Shown in pieces: positions 38,711-46,808 of a stretch of 64,000 nt of DNA. Within the stretch, counting starts at the first letter, position 1. Every line of letters begins with the position of its first letter. Below the pieces are notes generated by a model that did not search any database, was not told the DNA's origin, and was given only the letters and a program-made list of their open reading frames with translations. The stretch comes from Bacteroidaceae bacterium (GTDB lineage: Bacteria > Bacteroidota > Bacteroidia > Bacteroidales > Bacteroidaceae), in assembly GCA_017651245.1 (NCBI GenBank), contig JAGCDQ010000050.1, positions 1 to 64,000 of the forward strand, in the 5' to 3' direction. The translations under genes and the position numbers were made by a program.

Positions 38711-39922
38711 TCACCAATTATACAACTCACGGTTGTCTGTCACTTCTGTCCAAGGCTTCACAAAGACGGTCAGCACATCCAATCCTCCAGAACCATAGTA
38801 GGCGTAGACAATCCAAGAGTGATTGCGACTAAAACCGAGAGGCGTCACCATGGAGAAAGTCTTCGTCTGCTCGGTTCCCTCCTCCCCCATCTGATAAGAA
38901 ATGGTGCCACGAAGCATTTTATTAGTCTCACGAAAATAGAAAGGACCTATCTGGGTGAGTTCTTTTTTATCAGGTTCAGACACCGTTCCATTCACACCAC
39001 CATCAATCTTATCTTCATAATCTTGTGCTGTGGAGAAAACCAATGGGTCATAGACATAATTCGAAGGGTCTTCACTTTCTTTAATGGACGAAAGCGGATC
39101 TGAGCTGTCTATCAATGTTGTTACACCAGATACGTAAGTGCTCCCTATTCTATATGCGTTTCCATCATTTCCCAAGAAGAAATATTCTTCGGTTGGAAAA
39201 CCATAATCAACTTCCTCCACTTTACCATTCAAGGTAAGGCCTGTAATAATCAGTTTCTCGCTCTCTTCGACACCCTGCTGCTGACTAAATACAAAACGTA
39301 CCTTTGATACAGCTCGCTGAAGTTGCACTTTTGCCATACCTTCATAACTATCTGTTCCTATTCGGAGGACAGGATTCGTACCCACCACTTCCTGATTCAG
39401 CAAAACACCCGACATGGGCAGACCTGCTGTGGGCACAGACGACACTAACGTTGTCGTTGTCGTTCCAAAGTAATTAGTACCTATCATCGCGGCATCAAGT
39501 GTTGCACGAGTGGTCTCTCCGTCAAACGTCAGATTCACCGCAGCCGTATTAGCAGCCACATAAACATCCACATTGGGTTTGGTGGCTGCGTCTGCAAACT
39601 CCTTGCTCACAGCCATCTGATAAACCTTACCATCGGCTGTTGGCAATTCCGTTGGGCATAAATAGCCCACCAATTTCCCATCGTCATGCGCAAACACCCA
39701 AATCTGGAGCGAAGTGATGGCACTCTCACCCTCAATCGGATTCACCAACAGATCTCCCGCACGAGTGGGCATCGGTCTTTCAGGAGCATAGACATAGAAA
39801 GTGATGACTGTCGGACGTTCTTCCACCCCATTGTTATCATCATGATGAGAAGAACAAGCGGTCAGGAGCAGCATCAGCATGCTGCCCAACAACCATCCAA
39901 TATGTTTTGTCTCACACTTCAT
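38711..39922 (-). CDS. Fimbrillin family lipoprotein
   Basis: 403 residues from MKCETKHIG. Lipobox LLLTAC (Cys 23) and MPTRAG with Arg 54 as likely maturation site. N-terminal domain pattern ITSLQIWVFAHDDGKLVGY and VYVAANT is the usual FimA/Mfa-like N-terminal beta-sandwich; VQLQRAVSKVRF is the shared central motif of this superfamily. An in-frame start 57 nt upstream is rejected because it lies inside the preceding gene region and gives no signal peptide. Spacing to its neighbours is 17 and 22 nt. Likely an accessory or tip subunit. Confidence 0.8.
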   Translation of the reverse strand: MKCETKHIGWLLGSMLMLLLTACSSHHDDNNGVEERPTVITFYVYAPERPMPTRAGDLLVNPIEGESAITSLQIWVFAHDDGKLVGYLCPTELPTADGKVYQMAVSKEFADAATKPNVDVYVAANTAAVNLTFDGETTRATLDAAMIGTNYFGTTTTTLVSSVPTAGLPMSGVLLNQEVVGTNPVLRIGTDSYEGMAKVQLQRAVSKVRFVFSQQQGVEESEKLIITGLTLNGKVEEVDYGFPTEEYFFLGNDGNAYRIGSTYVSGVTTLIDSSDPLSSIKESEDPSNYVYDPLVFSTAQDYEDKIDGGVNGTVSEPDKKELTQIGPFYFRETNKMLRGTISYQMGEEGTEQTKTFSMVTPLGFSRNHSWIVYAYYGSGGLDVLTVFVKPWTEVTDNRELYNW

Positions 39923-39939
39923 CGCTTTAAACTCCTCTT

Positions 39940-41646
39940 TTAATCTAATTGTATATAGACAGGTTCTGTCTGTATCCATTTATTGACCAACTGCACCCCG
40001 ATTTCCAAACGAGGCGATAACAGATTAGGCATTACATTATAGGCACGCTTTAATGAGTTCTCTTCATCGAATTTCATCTTCACCTCTGTCACACGGTCTT
40101 GCGTAAACACACGATCCTTGTAAGCTATCTCAGTTGACTTATCAGCAGGATCCAATTTACCTATCAAGTAAAACTTTGTGTTGGGATAGATGATACCATC
40201 TTTACCCTCAAATGATTGTCCTGTTTTGTTTTCAAACTCAAGGATAATGGTCACTTTCTCGTTATTATGCGACTGCAAGACCAAAGTATTGGAAATGTGA
40301 CCACTGACATTATTATCATAGATAAATCGAAGGTCAAAATCTGTACTTTCTTCACCTTCTGGTTCTATTGGTTTAAAGTCATAACCCACAGTATGCTGCC
40401 CGCCAATGATGATACCTGTCAAAGGCATAGTTGCTTGGTAATAGGTGATGTCGTTTTCCTTACTATCCTTCAAGATCTTACCATCAGCTGCTTCCAACGT
40501 CATTTTCAATCGAGCTACCCCATACTGGATAGGGTCTTTCAGTGCCACCGCTTTGGTATTGCCACTCACAGGACTTCTGCCGGGATAGTTGGCTAATACT
40601 TGATTCCAAGTCTCCGTTGACGTTGAGCTATAGACACTCTTGGCTACCTCTTCATTCGATGTGTACAATTGACTGTTACCAAAATAGTAAAGCTCTGCAG
40701 GATAAGTAAAGCGAGCAATGGAATTGATGGCTACCTCCGTAGTGGCAATAATCTGCGGAACGAAAGCACCCTTGATATTATTCAACATCGCTTCGCTGTC
40801 CCATTTGAGCGCAGCAGCACCATCTGGCAAACCTATGCTGGCAGGATAGTTGCCAAGACTGGGAGTGCCAATGGCAGTAAGAATGGCGGTCTTAATATCG
40901 CTATCGTCCAACTTCTCTATTTCAGTCTTCAATTCATTCACGTAAGCGGTTACACTGGCTGAAGAACCTGCCAAAAGAGCATTGCTCTGATTGCCCTGAC
41001 CCGTGAAGTTCAGGTAGAAGGCACGCAGTTTAGAATCAGTCGTCGTTGACCAACCTGTTGCACGAGCAATGGTCGTCATATAATCTGCAATGGTCTGTGC
41101 ACCTGTGGGAGCACTTGTTCCCGTGTACATCTGTTCCAGTTCAAAAGAGATATTGGCAGGAAACATGTCAGTTGGATAAGTTGCTTTGAGTGTACCATTA
41201 TAAGCCTTATTGGTCATCTCTGTATTCGTTGATGAAACAGAAGGAATGGCTCTACCATAAAACAGCACAGCGTTCGTGCCCCTCATGAAAGAACAGTTGT
41301 TATAATAGTAAAACCAACTAACCGACTTTGGGTAGTTATCTTCTGCCAGTCCACTCACAAAGAAGGCTTTCGGTCGATCGGTCTTTTGCACCCCATTGGC
41401 TGGATTGCTTACCGCAAAGGGAATGATCATGACATCCTGCATGCCACGATAGGGAGTGCTTTCAATCTGTAGCACCTCATTGGCCATACGAGTCTGAGGT
41501 TGGGCAGATTGCGACAAAGAGAAAGCTACACTGACATCGACACGGTCCTCCACTCCGTCATTGGGGGTATCATCAGACATACACGAACTGAGTGCCTGCA
41601 CTACCAGCACAGGCATCAGCATCATGTATGTTGTCCATCTTCTCAT
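39940..41646 (-). CDS. Mfa1-like fimbrial lipoprotein, accessory copy
   Basis: 568 residues from MRRWTTYMM. Signal peptide with lipobox ALSSC (Cys 22) and the maturation motif PQTRMA (Arg 53). It belongs to the same paralogue set as the genes at 41671, 43772 and 46809: a YRGMQDV block near residue 70, NNCSFMRGTNAVLFYGRA, then NYPASIGLPDGAAALKW, and GIIIGGQHTVGYDF. Ends KWIQTEPVYIQLD. Together with its paralogues it would form shaft or tip parts of one fimbria. Gap to the next gene 17 nt. Confidence 0.8.
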   Translation of the reverse strand: MRRWTTYMMLMPVLVVQALSSCMSDDTPNDGVEDRVDVSVAFSLSQSAQPQTRMANEVLQIESTPYRGMQDVMIIPFAVSNPANGVQKTDRPKAFFVSGLAEDNYPKSVSWFYYYNNCSFMRGTNAVLFYGRAIPSVSSTNTEMTNKAYNGTLKATYPTDMFPANISFELEQMYTGTSAPTGAQTIADYMTTIARATGWSTTTDSKLRAFYLNFTGQGNQSNALLAGSSASVTAYVNELKTEIEKLDDSDIKTAILTAIGTPSLGNYPASIGLPDGAAALKWDSEAMLNNIKGAFVPQIIATTEVAINSIARFTYPAELYYFGNSQLYTSNEEVAKSVYSSTSTETWNQVLANYPGRSPVSGNTKAVALKDPIQYGVARLKMTLEAADGKILKDSKENDITYYQATMPLTGIIIGGQHTVGYDFKPIEPEGEESTDFDLRFIYDNNVSGHISNTLVLQSHNNEKVTIILEFENKTGQSFEGKDGIIYPNTKFYLIGKLDPADKSTEIAYKDRVFTQDRVTEVKMKFDEENSLKRAYNVMPNLLSPRLEIGVQLVNKWIQTEPVYIQLD

Positions 41647-41670
41647 CACAAGTTCCCCCAAAATGATGGA

Positions 41671-43728
41671 TTAAATTTCAGGATTCAGCGTCAGGCCTTC
41701 CTTCCATTCGAGGTTGACAGAAGTACCCAACTCAATACCAGGACTAGTCAAGTCAGGAACACCATTGGTGGCATTGCCCAGACCTTCTGGAATAGGAGGC
41801 ACATCTGGATAGTTACCGTCAGCATCAGGAACAATGGGGAGATCTACTTCACCATCATTATCAGTATCCCAACCAGGACCACCATGAGCAGGATCTGAGA
41901 TAAATTTATCATTCTTACCATCACCATTGATATCATAGTCCTCATCTGCCACGCCATCACCATTTTTATCAACACCTATGATATTATCATCCTCATCTTT
42001 CAGATACACATCTGGAATATCATCATCGTTACGGTCCACAGAAGTGGAACCATTCTTGATGGTGACCGTCAATTTCGTCACATAATCCTGCTGTATGATT
42101 TTATCAAGCGTACCAGCCTGATAGTTGCCTGCATCATGTGGGTCAAGTCTCACTGCCATATAGAAAGTTCCACCTGCAGGAATGACACCGTCGGCACCTA
42201 CAAACTCTGCACCACCATTGACCAACTCAATAGCAGCGTAAACCACTTGGTTGGCTTCTGTTTCGAGAGCCAACGTCTGATTGGCAAATGTCGTATAGTT
42301 AGGCTTGGCAATAATGTTGTCACCCGACATCTCCCTATCATAAATTGTCATGTAGTCGGCATCTGTAGGACGGAAATTATAGCCCACACTGGTCTGACCA
42401 CCAATCAGGATACCTGTCAACTTATAACCATCACCTACATTCACTTCCTTACCACGAGCATCACGGAAGACTGATTCTTCACCCATCTTGACTTTGGTCT
42501 CAATACGGCCCACACCATATTCGGCTGGATACTGGAGCGCAATAGATTGCGTACCAGCTTTCACCTCATCAGCTGCATTATTATAGACACTGCTGATTAC
42601 CTCTTCCCATTTACTTGCTTTATCATACTTGTCAGACTTTATGTCGAAAGCAGCCTTCAATGGTGTGTTCACATAGTACCATAAAGCAGGAGGGTAAACA
42701 TAATCCGTCAACTTCAAGTCAAAGTTTCTGGTATAACGAACCGACACATCCTTGAATTTCTTGTCAGTGGAATTCCAACGAACACGCACCGCACCATCAG
42801 GCAGACCTATATTAGCTGGGTAACCTTTATATTCACTCTTCAACGATACAGGCTCACCATTGACAGGTGCTGAATTGGGATCACACGCATTCTCAATCTT
42901 TTTCTTGATGGCATTCACGATAGCACGAGCTGGATCATTGTTCTGGACGAAGTCCATTGAAAAATACAACTTACCCAACAAAACTGCGAGATTGTCAGAC
43001 GAATAAGTCGAGATGCAGGTGAATCGCTTATAAAGGGTCGCCAAGGTCAGATTAGTAGTAGTGCGCCATTCATTGTGCTCTGCATCTATGCCTTCCACCT
43101 TCGTGTTAGCCAAATCATTCAGCAAGTTTACGATGTTTTTTCCTATCGCATTATTGGCTTGCTCTGCTTCGCTGGTATTAATCTGCTCCAGATAGAACTT
43201 GATATCATTAGGTTTGGTGAACTCCTCTTCCGTCAGTCCCTCAGCATGCAGAATGCCATAATGGAATTTTTCGTCCATCGTGCTGATAGCCACTTCTTCT
43301 TCCTTGTCAATAGCCTTGCCATAGAACAGGAAGTTTTTAGTGCCCACAGGAACAAACTGGTTAGCATAAACCTTGTAGTTGACGGCACCAGGACTGTTCA
43401 ATGCATTGACAGCACTCAGATTCAGAATATCTGAAATTTTTTCTGTTGACTTCGTTGGCTCTTTATCAAAAGGAATGAGACGTATGTTGTCGATTCCTCG
43501 GAAATCCGCCACTTTACCAGAACTTTGGGTCACAGCGTCACTCATACGGGTACCCACCACTGTACGAGGGATGGAAAGAACAAACTCTGACTTCACGCCA
43601 ACATTGCCATTGTCATCGATAACCACTTGGTTGTTCTCTCCTACATCGCTGGAGGAACAAGCCGTGAATGCTGTTGTGCCTACGAAAGCTATCGCGATCA
43701 TCAAGGCAGAAGATTGAATCTTTTTCAT
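41671..43728 (-). CDS. Mfa1-like fimbrial lipoprotein with Asp-rich calcium-binding-like segment
   Basis: 685 residues. Lipobox FTAC (Cys 24), maturation motif GTRMSD (Arg 61), then FRGIDNIRLIPFD. Central blocks GYPANIGLPDGAVRVRW and GILIGGQTSVGYNFRP are shared with the neighbouring paralogues. Near the C-terminus lies a segment with DRNDDDIPD, DKNGDGVADEDYD, INGDGKNDK and DTDNDGEVD, the D-x-D/N-x-D-G pattern of dockerin/thrombospondin-3-like calcium loops. It ends in the family tail GTSVNLEWKEGLTL. The calcium idea is by motif only. Confidence 0.8.
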   Translation of the reverse strand: MKKIQSSALMIAIAFVGTTAFTACSSSDVGENNQVVIDDNGNVGVKSEFVLSIPRTVVGTRMSDAVTQSSGKVADFRGIDNIRLIPFDKEPTKSTEKISDILNLSAVNALNSPGAVNYKVYANQFVPVGTKNFLFYGKAIDKEEEVAISTMDEKFHYGILHAEGLTEEEFTKPNDIKFYLEQINTSEAEQANNAIGKNIVNLLNDLANTKVEGIDAEHNEWRTTTNLTLATLYKRFTCISTYSSDNLAVLLGKLYFSMDFVQNNDPARAIVNAIKKKIENACDPNSAPVNGEPVSLKSEYKGYPANIGLPDGAVRVRWNSTDKKFKDVSVRYTRNFDLKLTDYVYPPALWYYVNTPLKAAFDIKSDKYDKASKWEEVISSVYNNAADEVKAGTQSIALQYPAEYGVGRIETKVKMGEESVFRDARGKEVNVGDGYKLTGILIGGQTSVGYNFRPTDADYMTIYDREMSGDNIIAKPNYTTFANQTLALETEANQVVYAAIELVNGGAEFVGADGVIPAGGTFYMAVRLDPHDAGNYQAGTLDKIIQQDYVTKLTVTIKNGSTSVDRNDDDIPDVYLKDEDDNIIGVDKNGDGVADEDYDINGDGKNDKFISDPAHGGPGWDTDNDGEVDLPIVPDADGNYPDVPPIPEGLGNATNGVPDLTSPGIELGTSVNLEWKEGLTLNPEI

Positions 43729-43771
43729 ACTTATTACGTTTTGATTTTTATTCTATTCCTATTTATCTATA

Positions 43772-45679
43772 CTATAATTCAACATCGTCAAACCAAAGTC
43801 CTTCCCCCCAAGAGAGATCCACACTCACTCCTACTGTGGGATGCGGAATATCCAGATTGGGCAGACCATACGTCGCTGTCGCCAACCCGTTAAGAGGCTT
43901 CGGATCACCGTGCTCGTCCAAATCGGGATCGGGGATACCATCACCGTTCTTGTCGCGCCACCCTGGGGTGATAGTCAAGTTCACACGTGTAGCACGTTCC
44001 CTACTGAAAATCTGGTTGAGGGTAGTGCTATAGTTGGCACCTTCTTGGGGCACCATATCTGCCACTAAATAGAAAGTGGAACCATGAAGAATCATACCAT
44101 CAGCTCCTTGGAAGTCTGGTCCATTATTCACCAACTCCAAAGCCAGATAGATGTTCTTATCAGCAGCCGTACCCAAACCAAGAATATAGTTAAACTCGTC
44201 ATCGTCACTCCAAGTGCGTCTAACCACACTTCGCGTTCCTTCATTCAGGTCGGTATCATAAATGGCGTACAATTTACTATCCGACACAGGCTGAAAGTTA
44301 TAATCTACCTCACGCTGTCCGCCAACAATGTAACTTTTCAATGTAAATCCTTTCGACACATCCACCCGCTGCCCTTTGGCATCATAGATTTCATCACGAC
44401 TGATTCTGGCACGGAGGGCAAGACGCCCTACGGCATACTGCACCTGTTGCACCATCGCCACCGACTGAGTCGTTCCTTTTACCACTTTCGATGCATCATC
44501 ATAACCTTCATGAATCAACTCATCCCAATTCTTATATGACGTGCCCTCCTCCTCTGGATCCGGACTTTCCTCTTCTGCACGAAAGACAACCTTTTCATCA
44601 GATGCCACGATATCAGAGAATATCTGGTATTGCAAGTTCATCGGATAAACATAATCATTCACCGATATGACATTCAGTTCTTTGCCATAAGCCTGCACAT
44701 CGACTGGCTCAAAGCAATGCTTATCCTCCTTCCACTGGATACGGGCTGCTCCAGCTGGTAAGTGTATATCATCAGGATAACCCAGATAGTCTTCCTTCAG
44801 CGTAATCTGGTCATCGGTGGGCAGAGGAGCCTCTGCACAACAACTGGCTATCTTCTCCGTGATGGCAGCAGCCAACTGTTGTCCTTGTTCATCGGGACCT
44901 TCCATATTCACCATTTTGTTGATGACACCCAACAAAACCTGCACATTCATCGAGGAAAGCGTCTTCAACTGTTTCAGTCGCTCATAAGCCTCATTCAGAT
45001 AGAGGTTGTTCACCGTGGAAAGCTTATCGTTGGGAGCCGCTTCCGGACCCTTCATATTCATGATGTCGTTCAGAAGGTTGAGCAACGCATGTCCACGCGC
45101 ACTGCCTCCCAAGGCATCTGATGACGTACAGATAGGCACGGGACGGAATCGGATGCTACTGTTACCCGAATAGGATTTTCTGTTCAGTCCCACTGTCTCA
45201 ATCACCCCATAGTGCATGCGCTCCTCATGTGTTTTAGGCGCATCGGCAGCACGGGCATAGAAAGCAAAGTAGGAAGTGCCTACTGGTACATGTATTTCTT
45301 GACAGAGCGAATAGTCCTCTTCTGTCACATCTTCCATCACATCCTCTCCAGAGGTTTTCATCTCGATGACATTGCCGAGATTGTCAGAGGCTGCAGTCGG
45401 ATAATGATCAAAGCAGAAAAGATGGATATCATCTATACCTCTGAAACCTTCCTCAGTCCCACTTTCCTGCACCACATCCGATGTCATACGGGTCATCTGA
45501 GACAACCGTTTGCCGATGATGGAATTCGGCAATGAGAAGTTCATCTGAGCAGTGACCGTTGGCACAGGCTTCTCTATTTCTGCCCCCAAGTCATCACTGC
45601 TGGAGCATGCCACCAAGAGAAGCATTGCCAACAGCCATGCTTCTATCAATCTCATGCTATGTCTGAACTCCCTACACAT
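43772..45679 (-). CDS. Mfa1-like fimbrial lipoprotein with short Asp-rich segment
   Basis: 635 residues from the first ATG; a start at 45655 (MRLIEAW) is equally possible and gives a cleaner signal peptide. Lipobox LLVAC, maturation motif MTRMTSD (Arg 64 from the first ATG), then GFRGIDDIHLFCFD. Same body blocks as the paralogues (LGYPDDIHLPAGAARIQW, YIVGGQREVDYNFQP). Before the tail stands DKNGDGIPDPDLDEHGD, a shorter version of the Asp-rich loop of the neighbour. Ends VGVSVDLSWGEGLWFDD. 16 nt downstream of the FimB-like gene. Confidence 0.8.
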   Translation of the reverse strand: MCREFRHSMRLIEAWLLAMLLLVACSSSDDLGAEIEKPVPTVTAQMNFSLPNSIIGKRLSQMTRMTSDVVQESGTEEGFRGIDDIHLFCFDHYPTAASDNLGNVIEMKTSGEDVMEDVTEEDYSLCQEIHVPVGTSYFAFYARAADAPKTHEERMHYGVIETVGLNRKSYSGNSSIRFRPVPICTSSDALGGSARGHALLNLLNDIMNMKGPEAAPNDKLSTVNNLYLNEAYERLKQLKTLSSMNVQVLLGVINKMVNMEGPDEQGQQLAAAITEKIASCCAEAPLPTDDQITLKEDYLGYPDDIHLPAGAARIQWKEDKHCFEPVDVQAYGKELNVISVNDYVYPMNLQYQIFSDIVASDEKVVFRAEEESPDPEEEGTSYKNWDELIHEGYDDASKVVKGTTQSVAMVQQVQYAVGRLALRARISRDEIYDAKGQRVDVSKGFTLKSYIVGGQREVDYNFQPVSDSKLYAIYDTDLNEGTRSVVRRTWSDDDEFNYILGLGTAADKNIYLALELVNNGPDFQGADGMILHGSTFYLVADMVPQEGANYSTTLNQIFSRERATRVNLTITPGWRDKNGDGIPDPDLDEHGDPKPLNGLATATYGLPNLDIPHPTVGVSVDLSWGEGLWFDDVEL

Positions 45680-45695
45680 TATTTATATATATATA

Positions 45696-46739
45696 TTAAT
45701 ATTCTATTTCAAGTCCTGATTTCCAATCAAGCGTCACAGAGGTAGCCACCTCTGAATTATCCGTCCTGACACTACCATCCCTGTCTAACTGCCCGACAAC
45801 AAGTTTGAACTCACCTGCGCACAAAGGCTCAGAGATTTTCAAAATGGTCTCAGTAACAGTGCCATCAGCAAGGGTCACATAAACTCGGTATTCCCACAAG
45901 GGTTCATCACCCTCCGCTTGGTCACGCGATGGGAAGTTGACCGCACAGAAACACAACATATTGTCTATGCCAGTGTCCACTGGTTGGGCATGCACCAAAG
46001 GCGAATCACCCACAAAGGTATAGGTGTTGGTGTTCACTTGGAATCCTGTTGCAAAACCTGTGGCATACACCTGAATATCCTTCACCTCTACACCTTCGGG
46101 ATTCTCTATCACCAAAGCCGTTGCACAATTGGCCATCAAGAGCTTCACATGGAAGGTCTGATCCACACCTTCCAGCACATCCATATCAGCACGGGCAGAG
46201 AAGATGCCTGTTTCATGAGATTCAATCGTCTCACCCTGCTTCTGCTCCAATGCCAAAGTATTGCTTTGTTCTCTGCCCGTCACACCTACCCAAGAGTTAC
46301 CCTGCAGGTTTGCCAAAGCCAGATGGCGATACTTCTGCATGGGTAAAAAGAGTTGATAGCTCTTTTCGTTGTCATTCATCAATTGACTCTCATAATGCAG
46401 CAAGTTTGCCTCTTTCCCCGTATCGTAGAAAGAGAGGTCGATGTCACGGGCAAAGGCGGTAAAGATATTAGCAAGATGTTCGCGCAAGGCATCAGCCACA
46501 CGCATTTCCGCCTGAGTGGTCAACTGGGTCTGCAGTTCTGTCTCGATGTTCGTGATCAACTGCAGCTCGTACTCCATCTCATATTCATTGCCACAGTCGG
46601 ACAAATCCTCATCAATGGAGGAACAAGACGTGAAAAGGGAAAGTGATGATAGGACACACAGCAGAAGAGACAAAAATCCCTTGTGACAAGACATTTTTGC
46701 CCTCTCAATCCTATTTCCTATCATCATATTCCTTTTCAT
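45696..46739 (-). CDS. FimB/Mfa2 family fimbrial anchor lipoprotein
   Basis: 347 residues from the first ATG; the ATG at 46694 (MSCHKGF), behind GAGAGGG, is an alternative with a shorter signal peptide. Lipobox LFTSC followed by SSIDEDLSDCGNEYEMEYEL, the hallmark opening of the FimB/Mfa2 family. In Porphyromonas, FimB and Mfa2 sit at the fimbria base, anchor it in the outer membrane and limit its length. No TRM/TRA cleavage motif, as expected for an anchor. Directly downstream of the largest fimbrillin, the classical major-subunit/anchor order; an 11-bp hairpin lies between. Confidence 0.88.
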   Translation of the reverse strand: MKRNMMIGNRIERAKMSCHKGFLSLLLCVLSSLSLFTSCSSIDEDLSDCGNEYEMEYELQLITNIETELQTQLTTQAEMRVADALREHLANIFTAFARDIDLSFYDTGKEANLLHYESQLMNDNEKSYQLFLPMQKYRHLALANLQGNSWVGVTGREQSNTLALEQKQGETIESHETGIFSARADMDVLEGVDQTFHVKLLMANCATALVIENPEGVEVKDIQVYATGFATGFQVNTNTYTFVGDSPLVHAQPVDTGIDNMLCFCAVNFPSRDQAEGDEPLWEYRVYVTLADGTVTETILKISEPLCAGEFKLVVGQLDRDGSVRTDNSEVATSVTLDWKSGLEIEY

Positions 46740-46752
46740 ACTCTATAGAGGA

Positions 46753-46784
46753 GAGTTAACCCCTTTGATGATTGGGGTTAACTC
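46753..46784 (-). other. Perfect 11-bp hairpin between the major fimbrillin and the anchor gene
   Basis: GAGTTAACCCC (46753-46763) and GGGGTTAACTC (46774-46784) around a 10-nt loop. In the minus-strand transcript no U run follows, so it is not a standard terminator; it would suit a 3'-stabilising or processing structure. T6 follows on the plus strand only, where no gene ends. Confidence 0.7.
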
Positions 46785-46808
46785 ACCATTTTTTACGTCA
46801 ATGTAATA

